Source: Callipepla californica brunnescens (taxonomy: Eukaryota; Chordata; Aves; Galliformes; Odontophoridae). From it: a stretch of 64,000 nucleotides of DNA. This document shows, piece after piece, positions 36,829 to 48,160 of this stretch. The position numbers and the translations under genes are program-made. Location of the stretch: assembly GCA_023055505.1 (NCBI GenBank), contig JALIRH010000007.1:14139773-14203772 (forward strand), written 5' to 3'. Each line of letters opens with the position of its first letter. The first letter of the stretch is position 1. The notes beneath the pieces are model-generated. The model had not been told where the DNA came from. It saw only the letters and a program-made list of their open reading frames with translations, and did not search any database.

Positions 36829-37508
36829 TGTTTCAATATTATCTTGAGCTATACAACTTTATCCAGGTTTTAACAGAAAGATGTTTGGCTCTTTTGTTCA
36901 TACTCATGTTAGCGTTAGCGTTGATGACAGAAGTCTGTAAGAGAAATCCACTCCATTGTTAACTGCAGTGAGAAATCAGATCCTACTGCAGCTTCTCATG
37001 AGTAATAACTACTGTAAGGTGAACAGCACTTAATGCTTAAAATTTAGGCATGTTTCTATTCTTGCTCCATACTTTGAGTAGGATTTCCCGCTGGAAGAAG
37101 CTTTTGTACCGTATCAATAGCAATATTACCATGGCATAAAAATCTCATAAACTGAAGAATATCCCTGCTCACTTTTGCTATCCCAAATATGTTTTACTGG
37201 GATGGTTGGGAAGTGCAAATGTGGTTTATGATGAATCACTCCAAATCTAGGCATGCCTTGCTAGTTCCTTAAGCTTACATCTGCATCAGACAAGCACTAA
37301 AGTAGAAGTAGATAATTAATCCTTAGAAATCCAAGGATTGACCAGGATAAAGCACTGAAGTGTTTAGAGACATTTATTTATATATAAAAGCAACAATTAC
37401 ATTTTAGGTTGTCTTTCTGTTTTGCTTAGCTAACAAACTATAACCATGCTGACATGATTTGCTGGCTGAAATCCATTTGTATGGCAAGATCTGCAGGGTG
37501 GTTATTGC

Positions 37509-37532
37509 TTTTTTTTTTTTTTTTTTTTTTTT
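37509..37532. repeat. poly-T run (24 T)
   Basis: An uninterrupted T run. No retroposed body was identified beside it. Confidence 0.95.
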
Positions 37533-38266
37533 GAAGGAGATCTAGACTGTGAAATGCATCTGTCTCTCTACACATATTTTCTTTTTTCAGGTTAACATTT
37601 AATTTCAGACATCTGTCCTTGCTGCACTACGACTCTGTGGTAGTTCATCACTTAATCAGGATGTCAGATTGATAACATTATGCCTATAGGTTTATTGACT
37701 GCCTCTCCCCAGCCTGAGAAGCGCTAATGTCTCTGTCTAGAGAATAAATAGGAAGTGTTGGTACCTCAACCAATATTTAAGGAAATCATTAATTTCTTCT
37801 GACCTAAATAATTCTTCCCAACAAGGATCTGGTAAACAGACTTCTGTTTATTTAAACATATAATTAATGCTGCCAATCACAATTTGTAGAGCCATGTGTA
37901 AGGAAACTTATGCTATTTATTAGATCATGTTTGAAAATGAAAACAACATTGAAAAAATTCTTTTAAGAGCGGTGATGGTTTTGGGTTATTGTCTGTAACT
38001 CTGGCTATGAGTTATACTGTGGTCTTTAATATTTGTGTGGTCTGAATATAAATAAAGTATTTTCATGAATGTGCTTCTGAACATTTAAATCTTTCAGTGT
38101 TACTATGAGTAAATTTCTTTGAGATCACTACTGGTAGTTTCAGGAATACTAAGATGAATAAATGATTCCTTAGCATCATTTTCAGAGTTTTGTGCCAATT
38201 TACCTGAAATAAGGTTCATTTTTATGTGGTCCTTCTTTGATACATTCTATGACTGTAGTGTCACTA

Positions 38267-38370
38267 AATCACAGAATGGCTAAGTTTGAAGGAAGCTTTG
38301 GCTACGTATGTTCCAAACTCTGCTCAAGCAGGGACACAGGACAGGTTGCCTGGTTGGCTCGTGAATGTCC
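38267..38370 (-). mobile_element. old CR1 3' fragment
   Basis: AATCACAGAATGGCTAAG, TTTGAAGGAAGC and CAAGCAGGGACACAGGACAGG parallel the complement of a CR1 subfamily whose tail reads AATCACAGAATGG...TTGGAAGGGACC. Many substitutions make the match moderate and the inner boundary uncertain. Confidence 0.65.
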
Positions 38371-40053
38371 TTTGACTAGGTCTTCTGTATTTTTCTTTCT
38401 ATATGACTGTCTCCTGACTCATTGTGAAAGACAGATTTCAGAAATTTTACTTTTTTTCTTTAAGTCTCAGATTTTAAAGGTAAATACATCTTTAAAAATA
38501 GAAATAAGATAGTTCCAATTAATCATTTTTATGATAGGAATAATTATTAAAGCAATAAGGTAATACATACAAATGTTATATTTATTTTAAAAAAAGAAGA
38601 AATAAAAGGAAGTAATTGATAATACTTTAAGGATTTTTCATAGCCATGAACTTTTAAGAAAGGGGAGAATCATACACTTGTGCCTTGGATACTTTTACAA
38701 AACCTCCACTGAGCTGACAACTGCAGAGGCCAAAGTTAATGCTTCCCTGAGAGGTATTCCATCTTGGTACAGCCCTCAGGCCCCTGCAGCATGCTCAGAC
38801 CCGTTGCCAAGCACCTCCAGCTGCAAGGAGAGGGAGTTTCACAGTGAAGAGGCAGCAGTTTCAGCACTCCGAACAAAGAAAGAAGAACAAAGAAATGATC
38901 TCAATCCTGACACAGGTTTCATTTGTCACAGCTGGCAGGTTGCACTGGGAAACCTGAACACTTAGTGATAGTATCAAACCATAGTCTCTGTGAGAGCTGC
39001 CCAAGTTGAGAAGCTCTGAGCAGCAGATCATTTTTCACTAGTGGAGCTGTGCACTGGCAGTTGCAGAAATACTGCCTTAATTTCTGTGTTTCATTCTGTG
39101 TGCCTGTCCTCTGAGGATAACACTCACAGAATGTTTCCAACCATTAAAAAATGAGTATTTCTAAAGTGCTATGTAGGCACAAAAAGTCACTCTGATTACT
39201 ACAATATCTTAAATGTCTGGGGAGTTACAAAATTCCAAATGCTCCAACTGTCTTCAGCACCATCTCTTGCAAAACACTTCTAAATGCTGGCAACCACTGA
39301 GTGCCTTCCCAAAAGGTTCTGAATCTTGTCATGATGCTACCTGATCCTTGAAGCAGAGATCTAAGGGGAGAGATGTCCACTCTGATAAATGCAGCAAAGA
39401 CATCATCCACAAATACAAATCTACAATCTTGCCCCTATGTCAAGGCAAGCCCCAGAACCAGTGCAAGCTGAGGGATGAAAGAATCCACACAATGAAATTG
39501 CTTTTCATTGTGAAAAGAATCTTACAGTTATTGTAAAAATATTATAAAATTATTAAATACATTATTTATCAGTTTCACTAAGTATAAAAAATCTTGATAG
39601 TAAAATATTTTAAATAGTTATTACATATTACTTGCCACACGGAGTAGTTTAACTTTCATAATTAAGAAGTCAAGTGCAAAGGCTAAAGTGACATAGAAGA
39701 AAAAAACTTCATAGATGTGAACATGAATAACTGTTGATGACTGTGCACTGTAGAGGCCATGTAGGTAAGTTAAAATGTACAGATAAAAAGAAAATTGACA
39801 AAAAATTAAAAATAAGTCCATGGGAAAATGGACTAAGGCTTTTAATGACTTTGGAGTACTTTACTCTCTGGTGTTCTGGTTAATTCAGGTAATTCCTAAG
39901 GCATGTATTTATATGTCTAGAGTGTAAGAACAAATATAGTAAAAAAGAAATAGTAGAAAAAATATGACTTTAAACTAGGTTAGCAATTGATCTGCTATAT
40001 GCACCAGTCAAGAACTGGGCAGTTCTTAACATAACACAATCTGTTCTCATTTA
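38371..40053. other. mostly unique DNA with a GC-richer unrecognised block
   Basis: 38690-39140 and 39230-39500 are visibly richer in G and C than the surroundings and contain short frames on both strands (for example 38678-38965 plus, 39225-39410 minus). I recognise no protein family, no repeat consensus and no clear splice pair in them. They may be an old transposon I cannot name or a unique conserved block. Confidence 0.45.
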
Positions 40054-41100
40054 GATGTTGGACGGTTTGATGGATTAAGAACTGGTTGGCTGGTCACAGT
40101 CAGAGGTTTGTCATCAATGGTTCGATGTCTGAGTGAAGCAGGCCATGGGTGGCGTCCCAAAAGGGTCAGTCTTGGGACGGCTCTTCATCATCTCAATCAG
40201 TGACATAGATGATGGAATCGAGTCCACCCTCAGCAAATTTGCAGATGACACCAAGCTAAAGCAGTGCAGTCGATACACTGGAAGGCAGGGAAGCCATCCA
40301 GAGGGGCCTGACAGGCTGGAGAAGTGGGACTGTGTGAACCTCATGAGGTTCAACAAGGCCAAGTGCAAGGTATTGCAACTGCACCAGGGCAGTCCCAAGT
40401 ATTATACAGACTGGGGGAAGAACTCCTGGAGTGCAGCCCTGCAGAGGACTTGGGGGTCCTGATGGGTGAGAATCTGGACATGAGTCAGCAGTGTGTGCTT
40501 GCAGCCTGGAGGGACAACTGTATCCTGGGCTGCATTAAAAAAGAGACTGCCAGCAGGGAGAGGGAGGTGATTGCCCTCCTCTGCTCTTCTGTTGTGAGGC
40601 TCCATCTGGAGTACTGCATCCAGTCCTGGGGCCCTCAGCACAAGAAAGATGCAGAGCTCTTGGAATGGTTCCAGAGGAGGGCCACTAAAATGGTGAGAGG
40701 GCTGGAGTACCTCTCCTATGAGGAAAAGCTGAGGGAACTGGTATTGTTTAGTTTGGAGAAGGCTCCGGGGAGAACCCAGTGTGTCCATCCAGTACTTGAA
40801 GGGAGCATATATAAACAGGAGGGGGAATGACTGTTCACATGGGTTGACAGTGATAGGACAAGACAGAATGGTTTTAAATTAATGTAGAGGAGATTTAGGT
40901 TGGATGTTAAGTGGAAGTTTTTCACTCAGAGGATGGTGACACACTAGAACAGGATGCCCAGGGATGCCAAGGCAAGGCTGGATGTGGCTCTGGGCAGGGT
41001 GTAGTAGTTGGTGACTGCCCACTGCAGGGAGGGGTTGAAACTAGATCATTTTTGAGGTCCTTTTCAATCCAGGCCATTCTATGATTCTATGATTCTATAA
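40054..41100 (+). mobile_element. CR1 LINE, 5'-truncated, 3' 1.05 kb retained
   Basis: This is the best-preserved CR1 here. It contains the C-terminal part of the reverse transcriptase frame, then the 3' untranslated region (GATTTAGGTTGGATGTTAAG, GATGCCAAGGCAAGGCTGGA), and ends in ATTCTATGATTCTATGATTCT (41076-41096), the terminal repeat that defines CR1. The copy starts just upstream of the FADD-containing block, as expected from incomplete reverse transcription. It is in the same strand sense as the LTRs at 30.8 and 55.8 kb, which is probably accidental. Confidence 0.97.
40060..40797 (+). pseudogene. CR1 reverse transcriptase (ORF2) C-terminal relic
   Basis: From about 40130 the plus-strand frame reads GVPKGSVLGRLF, ISDIDDGIESTLSKFADDTK, then NLMRFNKAKCKVLQLHQG. 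FADD (40238-40249) is the reverse transcriptase catalytic motif with both aspartates kept, and VPKGSV stands where relatives have VPQGS(V/I)LGP. A frameshift near 40400-40430 moves the reading to the next frame, which continues [43 protein letters not shown] and YLSYEEKLRELVLF, the usual CR1 C-terminal order. The N-terminal endonuclease and the finger/palm start are missing. It cannot give an active enzyme. Confidence 0.93.
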
Positions 41101-42840
41101 TTAGATCCAGCTGTCTACCCTCCAAAGCTCCAGCAAAGGAATTTTAATTACATCTCATTGCCTTCAAGAACCCCTTCTTTGTTGTGCACTTGAACTGTGC
41201 CTGTCCTTATTGCTAAGTAGTTCCGGGACAAAGTCTTGTGTTGAAAACAGACTAACAAACTGGAGAGATTACAGAAACAAACAAACAATAGAAAAGCAAA
41301 ACAAAACAGAGAAGGTAGTAGATTGTACCATAATTTGGGAAATGAAAAGTTTATATCGTAAGTTTTGCAGTGGTATTTTCCTTCAAATTTAATAAGTCAA
41401 ATCAAAAGATGTGCAATTTTCTGGAGGAAATTTAATGCAAAGTAAAGTCATGCTGTAATATGCTACAACAATTAACGATTCAGAACATTTATCAAAGTTA
41501 CATTATCGCTGATAGCTTTTTTAGCCACATGTAGAAGATTTTGTTTGGTCTTCATCGTAAGTGTTAAATTACTATTAATAACAATGTGTTAAAAACAACT
41601 GTTTCTTTTGGAATGCATTATATCTTAGTAGGCTGTTGCAAATTGAAATTTCATAAAACTGAGAGAGACAGCATGTCTTCAAGAAAATTAAACTGAATTC
41701 AATTACATTTCTTCTGTAGGAGTCTCAAGTGATAACTCAGACACTGCCTATTTGCCTAGAGTGGGCAATATAATCTGATTAAAAAAACAAAATCTTGCTA
41801 TATGCAGAAGATAATTCTAGCTATTTATGTGGAAAGAGCTCCCCCAGAATTTTCCATAAATACGTGCTATGAGTGAAATTCAGCCAAAAAGAGGAATTGC
41901 TTCTAGGAACAGCGAGCACAAGAACAGCATTGTCGAGATAAGTGTCCTGTCTTCCTTGTCTATTAATTCATGGGACTTTGAAAACATGGCTCTGAGGTCT
42001 CCAGAGGAGAGATTTTGTTCTGGTGGCCCAAATCCTTGCTCATATTTTTTGGTTCTAGATAGCATGATTATGCAGTTTGTACTCTGAACTTTCAAATATG
42101 TTTTGTGTTTATGGATGAGTGAAAGTTATACCTTTCAAATTGGATTCTCCAATAGCTGATGTCCAGATCAAGGTTGAGAGCCAAGTTCTGTCTGCAGTGT
42201 ACTCTTTTTTCTCATTCCCAGTGAGACTGGGAGATCTGTCAGCATCTGCTCTTGTTGCCTTTGTGTCCACATGCTCAGATTTCCCCAAATGGGAAGAAAT
42301 GTTATGTGATCACTTCTTGTCCTGAAATAGAGTCTACCAAAAGGCATGATAAAAATCCACTACCCTCAAATTGACTGTATAGACACACCCTATAAAACTC
42401 ACATCCAAACACATCCATTAATTTAGTTACTTTTCTGGATATGGAAAGTTCAAGTTCTAATATTTGTGTTGCATGGTCTGGGACAGGAGCTTTCATTTTC
42501 ATTTCTTAGGATGGGAAATGTCACAAGCACGGAAGATGCCAGAAGAAGCTGGTGTCTTCTTGATAAGACACTAAGATAACTGAATGAAGAATATTAAGTT
42601 GAAGTAAATAATTAAGACAGATGGAAGTAGCCTGGCAAAAGACATCTTCAGTCTCGTTAGCATTTCACAGAAAAATTCAATAGAATAGTAATACAGAATA
42701 GTAATATTTAAAGAAAAGTGAAGAGAGAAGCAATGGAAACAGTGGTTCCAAGAGAAGCATGTATCAAAAAGCGTATTTCTCCAATCAACGGTGTGGAGGT
42801 TCTTTTGATACGTGTTTCCAACAGCAAGATTAAGACACAA
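41101..42840. other. AT-rich unique DNA, nothing recognised
   Basis: Short frames exist on both strands (for example 41869-42087 plus with 41880-42095 minus), but none has a recognised domain. Confidence 0.5.
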
Positions 42841-43480
42841 TGGATCAAATATTAGAACGAACAGTTTATTACATATGCCAGTTGCTTAGGGAGATGGGGA
42901 AGGGAAGATAGGCAATAGAAAACCAAGGAGTCTTTGTAGAAAGCAAGCGAGATGTAGTCACCACCAGGATTCCAGTGTTGCTTGTAGTTCAGATGCTGAT
43001 CTTCAGTAGTGGTGGTTTGTCAGTAAGGTTGTGCTGTTTGACTGATGATGACGATGACTTTTTTCTTTTACCAACGACAGTACACTTATTTATAAGATCA
43101 AAGTGGTCGAATCAGCTCTTTGGAATGGCAGCTTCTGGTTTGTGGACATTAGCAGGAACTCCTTTGTTCCCATCTTCTGGGCCTTGCCAGCAGATTAGGG
43201 GGGGAGGGAGGCACCAAATTGTATTTTGCCTTCACAGGATACAATGGCATCACCCTTCAATCTCTCATATCAGTTATCTGGTCACAGGCCAGATCTTCCA
43301 CCAGTAAACGCTCCTGAGCACTCCCATTCAAAGGCAAACAGATCCAAAGAAACTCTTTCAAACGTAAAACAGTCCACAAAGTGTTGCCAGCCGCCACATG
43401 TCAACACCCATCACTCACCTAGATAAAACAGTCTTATCTCAAGAAATGCCTCAGAAAGTGAGCTTTCAGCCATGAAAGAA
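42841..43480 (-). mobile_element. probable LTR on the minus strand, boundaries unresolved
   Basis: Read on the minus strand, a GC-richer block with direct CTGGCAACAC and CTGTGACCAGATAAC phrases leads to a TATA-like CTTATAAATAAG (43085-43096). About 220 bases later comes a polyadenylation signal AATAAA (42865-42870) followed by CTGTTCGTTCTAATATTTG. TATA box, a short transcribed part and AATAAA in this order are the plan of a retroviral LTR. I could not fix the TG...CA ends or a target duplication, and I cannot name the family. A terminal exon of a minus-strand transcript is the main alternative. Confidence 0.48.
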
Positions 43481-44664
43481 AAGAAAGATTCAGACAACTA
43501 CATACAATTTGATCAGTTTTTCCTCATTTTATGCTCGAGCACCCATTGATTCTAACTGTTGACTAAAATTACTGACGTCAATGCACCCAACAGGGAGGCA
43601 GGAATATGCATTTTGTTTGTATCACACTCTGTATGAGGGACACGAGGCATCCAAGGCATATCCTTTCCTCAGAGGAAGAAGGATTAAATAAATTGCAGCA
43701 ACAGAGTTCCTAGTTTCAACAAGAAGAAAGGTTACTTGTTTATTTTACAGTCTTAGAGCTTTGAATTATATTTACATTTTAACTGTGACCTAACTCATTC
43801 TTTCTTTAACTATTAAATATTTCCCTTTAAAAAATAAAATATAATTCAAGCTCTGTTTGAAATACATTCTTTGTGCTCAGGACCATTTCTGAATGAATTT
43901 GTCTGTTAAATTTTCTTACTTTTCAGGATACGATGACCAATTTGCAGCTATTTATTAATAAACAAAGCAATACATAGCAGATTTAGAAAATGAACAATAG
44001 CAACTAACATTGAAGAGGGAATGGAATTACTGTCTTATGAGAAGATCATAAGAAAGTGAATTCTTAGTTTGGAAAGAAGTTGACAGGGTATCAAAATGAG
44101 ATTTAAAAAATCATGAGGCAATACGTAGAAATGTGTAACTGTTATTCATAACCCTTAAAAAACATAACCACAAGGGCACTTACAACTGGTAGTATATTAG
44201 GCTAAATCAGATTTAAAAGTTACTCTAATTTGCTGGGTATTTTGGAACTTGTATTCACAGGAGACTGTGAAGGCAGATAACATCTCCAGATTCAAAAAAT
44301 GTTCAACATTTCATGAAAAAATTCTTCCCTAAGAAAAGATGCACTTTCCAATACTCCTAAAATAATGATCACAAATGTTAGAAACATATGAAATAAATGA
44401 CTAAAGACAGAGGTCAGGTTTGACTACATGTACCATGTCATTTTGAATTTGTGAAGCAGAATATTGAGTGACATGAATAACCCTGACCAAGCCAGGCACA
44501 TCATTGCTCAGCCTTGGCTAACTCCCTCAACATTTAGAAGGAGCAATCTGAGATGTTGCTAGCTGCTCTGACTGCAACAGACATAATTAAATAATTTGTC
44601 ACTTTATGTGTAGAAATTCTAGAAACAAAAATAATCAGACAATTATAAGACCATTTTGGTTACA
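43481..44664. other. AT-rich DNA, nothing recognised
   Basis: The part 43560-43760 beside the probable LTR might belong to the same element (it contains another minus-strand AATAAAC), but nothing clear is visible. The rest is unique. Confidence 0.45.
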
Positions 44665-44821
44665 GTGCAGTCCCTCTGCAGTTAACAGGGGCACCTATAG
44701 CTAGATCAACTTGCTCAGAGTCCCATGCAGCCTGGCCTTGAAGGGTTGCAGGTATGGGGCATGCACCACCTCTTTGGGATACCTGTTCCAGCTCTTCGCT
44801 ATCTTTATTGTAAAAAATGTT
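44665..44821 (-). mobile_element. older CR1 fragment lacking its 3' tail
   Basis: AACAGGGGCACCTATAGCTAG, TTGCTCAGAGTCCCATGCAG, CCTGGCCTTGAAGGGTTGCAG and ATACCTGTTCCAGCTCTTCG follow the complement of the CR1 3' untranslated region. The same stretch of CR1 recurs at 44950-45050, so this is a separate copy and not part of the next one. Its outermost 3' tail is missing. Confidence 0.85.
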
Positions 44822-45269
44822 TTTATCATAGGAACATAGAGTGGCTTGGATTGGAAGGAACCTTAAAGATCATCTAGTTTCAACTCTTCTGCAATGGGAA
44901 GGACTGCCAGTCACTAAATCAGGTACTAAATTAAACTGCACTGAGCCCTACCAGATGTATCCTTGAGTACCTCCAAGAATGGGGCATCCACATCTTCTCT
45001 GGGCAGCCTGTTCCAGTGCCTCACCACACTGAGTCAAAATTTTCCCCCTACCATCTAATTTAAATCTCTCCTCTTGTTTAAAAACATTTCCTCTTGCCCT
45101 ATCACTATCAGACAGTGTAAAAAGTTGATTTCCATCTTGTTTATAAGCTTCCTTGAAGTATTGGAAGTGCACAGTGAGGTCTCTGCAGAACCTTCTCCAC
45201 ACTGAGTAAGACCAGCTTCTTCAGCCTGTCTTTAAAGGAGAGGTACTCCAGACCCTGATCATCTTCACA

Positions 45270-45752
45270 GCCCTCCTTTGGAACTATTCCAACAGTCCCC
45301 CATCTTTCTTGAATTCCAACAGTCCCCCATCTTTCTTGAACTGGGGTCCCCAGGCCTGGACACAGTACCCAAGCTGAGCATCATGAGAGCAGGAAGAGGG
45401 TGGCAATCTCCTCGCCCTCCCTGATGACCACCTCTCTTTTAATGCAGACCAGGATTTAGTTGGCCTTCTGGGCTGAAAGTACACACTGATGGTTTATGTT
45501 AAGTTTTTCATCCACCAGGACCTCCAAGTCCTTCTCAGCAGGACTGTTCTCAATCTGTCCCAATCTGTACTCATATCTGGGATTTTCCTGACCCGAGGGC
45601 AACACTTTGACCTTGGCCTTGTTGAACCTCATTAGGTTCACATTGGTCCAATTTTCAAGCCTGTCCAAGTTGCTCTGGAGGGCATCCTTCCCCTCTGTCA
45701 TATCAACAGCATCACTTGTCTTGGTGTTGTCCACAAACTTGATGAGGGCTGT
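45270..45752 (-). pseudogene. CR1 reverse transcriptase C-terminal relic
   Basis: The minus strand reads KFVDNTKTSDAVDM, NLDRLENWTNVNLMRFNKAK, ENSPAEKDLEVLVDEKLNIN and then, across a frame change, YCVQAWGPQFKKDGGLLE. This is the C-terminal end of CR1 ORF2. Where active copies have FADD, this one has FVDN, so the second catalytic aspartate is lost. The block GGLLEFKKD is repeated because of a 27-base in-frame duplication. It is inactive. Confidence 0.92.
45286..45339. repeat. 27-base in-frame tandem duplication inside CR1
   Basis: Unit 1 starts at 45286 and unit 2 at 45313. Each reads ATTCCAACAGTCCCCCATCT then TTCTTGA with no visible mismatch. The period is a multiple of three, so the relic frame continues through it and duplicates nine residues. 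Confidence 0.96.
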
Positions 45753-47697
45753 AAAAGACAAAAACTTTTTTTCTTTGTCTCAAAACTTGCTTCGTAATGC
45801 CTTTCTGGTGACAAGCCTTTCGCTGACAGCTGCAAATTATCTAGGTGGGTGTTACATAGACGGCAACTCATGGAGATTTTGCATAGGTGAAAAAATCTTC
45901 TGTTGGTTTTATTCAGTACTGACTATGCAGGTGGTAGGTTAGGTAAGAAAAATGAAAGAAAAAGAAGTACAAAAACCCACTTAAGTCCCCTTAAAAATCT
46001 GGGGATATAATAAGGTCTTCTGGAGAGTATTCAAAATTTTTTCAGTTAAGAAATTAACCCAGCATCCCCCAAGTCTCATAAATGTACAGGAACAGATGAC
46101 ATTTTGATCGGACCGTTTCGTACTGAAACAATTGTTTTGTGTGCACTTATTGTTGTTTGTATGTGACAGCACACATATGGAATGCATACTCTCAAAGGAG
46201 GAGAATGCCAGCAAGACAAAGTTTACTTTTCAGTGATGTTATATCAAGAAAACAAGAAAGAAGAATCAAGAGGTCTGTGAGATTTAAGGACAGGAATTAG
46301 AGAGGCAGTAGCCTTGAGATCACCCATGGAGAGACTATTTATTCAGCCTTTATTAAAGAACTGTTTTGAGGTAGTAAGCAGTTGTGGAAAACTTAGGTGG
46401 TATAAGGAAATAGAAAATGATGACAGAAGCACTGAGACAACAGCAGAGTGAAGAACGTGCAAATAGAAAGAAAGAAATTAGAGATGTAAGCAGATGTAAG
46501 CGATTCTCAAGAGGGAACACACAAAGTCTGAAAATATCATGTCATAAGCCAGGAAGCAGGATGGAAGAAAACTGTTGAAGGAGTGGGAGATAAAATAATT
46601 GTTAGAGTGGTATGTTGAAATACCGAGGAGAAGGAAGTTGCTTGGAGATGAGTGCTGAGGTAACAAACAATATGTATGGCTGATAGTGCAGGATGGACAA
46701 GTGGAATCATGTTACCATTTGCAATGTGGGATGCAGGGGAACAGGAGCTCCTGCATTTCCCTCAGGGACAGTGCACTTCCCTGAAGAGCTGAGGTGTCTG
46801 CACATGATACCAAGGAGAGGAAAAGGGAATACAGGCAGAAAAATACAGAGCCTGAGATGAGGAACTTTGTTTAAGTTGAGGTGAAGAACGAGATAATGTG
46901 CAGCTATGTATGTTAGAAGAGAAAGACGGAAAGGAAAGAGGGAAATATAAAGGCAGGAAGCAAATCTGTGCAAAAATTTTTAGCATAAAAATTTATCATT
47001 TGCTGCTTCAGGGAAGCATATCCCCACTATGCCTGGGTGCAGCAACATACATTTGCTCAGTCTTGCAGACTGGAAGGGACACATCCTCTCCCCATCAACT
47101 GGTTTGTGCAGGGCCTCATTTCACCTTCCTCAGCCACTCCTCACAGTGTTTAGCCTTGGTAAGGAAAAGCTCCTCATCCACTAGAAACCACAACAGTGTC
47201 TCTCGGAGTACAAAGCAAATTTCTCCTACTTTCAGTTTACTCCCTCCTGCTTTTTTTATTAGGGGGTAGTGTACTAGTAAAATGTCAGCAAAGTTGTTGG
47301 CTTCTTAAACAACTAAGACATTTCATTCCATACCAACTTCATGCTTTTAGTTTATACACAAAATATTTTTGGTAATATAGAGTCACAACATACTGAACTC
47401 AGGAAGGATGTAATAATGTAATGTCAATGTTGACTTTGTTACCCAAGGTACAGTATGTGAAATAGGTATGATAGAACAGGAGCAATAGTATTTGGAGCAT
47501 ATATGATTCTTTCATGGCACAAAACAGAAAAAGGGCACCAATAATGACTATGTAATTATATCAGTTTAAGGATCTTGCTGTTATTCTGGGGAAGGTATAG
47601 AGCTTTAATATCTGAAGGGTCACACTGTGACAAAAGAGCAGAAGGAATGTCATTTTTATGCCAAAAGTACCTAACAGTCACAGAATGGGTGTCTAAC

Positions 47698-47720
47698 AGG
47701 TACAGGTACAGGTACAGGTT
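47698..47720. repeat. (ACAGGT)n hexamer, about 4 units
   Basis: ACAGGTACAGGTACAGGT-type units. The Arg-Tyr repeats in the 71-codon plus frame at 47575-47790 come from this. Confidence 0.9.
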
Positions 47721-48044
47721 CTGTCACATGTTTGAGCATTCTACCACTGAGTTGACGTTTTTAGATTTCCTCATTATTTTATACTTTTGACAAGATAGCA
47801 GAAGAGAAAAAATAATCTTGAATCTACCTAGATTATCAACTTCACAGCAAAAAAAAATCGTATTTTCTAGCAATTTCTTTTGTCCTTATTGTCTGAAATG
47901 AAGAGTTATAATATTTTAAACAATGCTTACTGATTATAATATTGGCTGAACATACCAAAGTTGCTTTACTCTGACCTCATCAATGACTGAAAGCATAAAG
48001 GCATATTTTTTAGAAGGATTTAGAAAGGATATGTATATGTAAAT

Positions 48045-48160
48045 ACAGATAGAAATAATAGAGATGGAGAGATAGAGGTAGAGATGATAAAGATAGAAGT
48101 GATAGAGAAATACAGATAATAGAGATGAGAGATATATAGATAGAGATTGAGATAGATATA
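48045..48160. repeat. imperfect (GATAGA)n/(GAGATA)n purine-rich repeat
   Basis: About 115 bases made mostly of AGATAGA, GAGATGA and GATAGAG words with frequent substitutions, typical of an old decayed microsatellite. A Ser/Ile-rich minus frame through it is an artefact. Confidence 0.92.

Larger units (their letters stand above)
36546..38266. other. AT-rich unique DNA, nothing recognised
   Basis: It holds a possible eroded CR1 3' tail (36795-36828) and a poly-T (37509-37532). The rest is unrecognised. Confidence 0.5.
44828..45752 (-). mobile_element. CR1 LINE, 5'-truncated, about 925 bases
   Basis: The plus strand begins ATAGGAACATAGAGTGGCTTGG, then TTGGAAGGAACCTTAAAGATC, and continues through ATGGGGCATCCACATCTTCTC, GTTCCAGTGCCTCACCAC, GGTACTCCAGACC and GGCCTTGTTGAACCTCATTAGG to the CR1 reverse transcriptase region. 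The 5' truncation is at about the same coding position as in the copy at 40054. It contains a 27-base internal tandem duplication (45286-45339) not expected in CR1. Confidence 0.96.

Noticed and set aside
40110..40130. A tRNA B-box-like GGTTCGATG
   Set aside because: There is no matching A box, cloverleaf or terminator. The site lies inside the CR1 coding relic.
40133..40830. Two adjacent host genes on the plus strand
   Set aside because: Both frames are parts of one frameshifted CR1 reverse transcriptase relic, ending in the CR1 3' tail.
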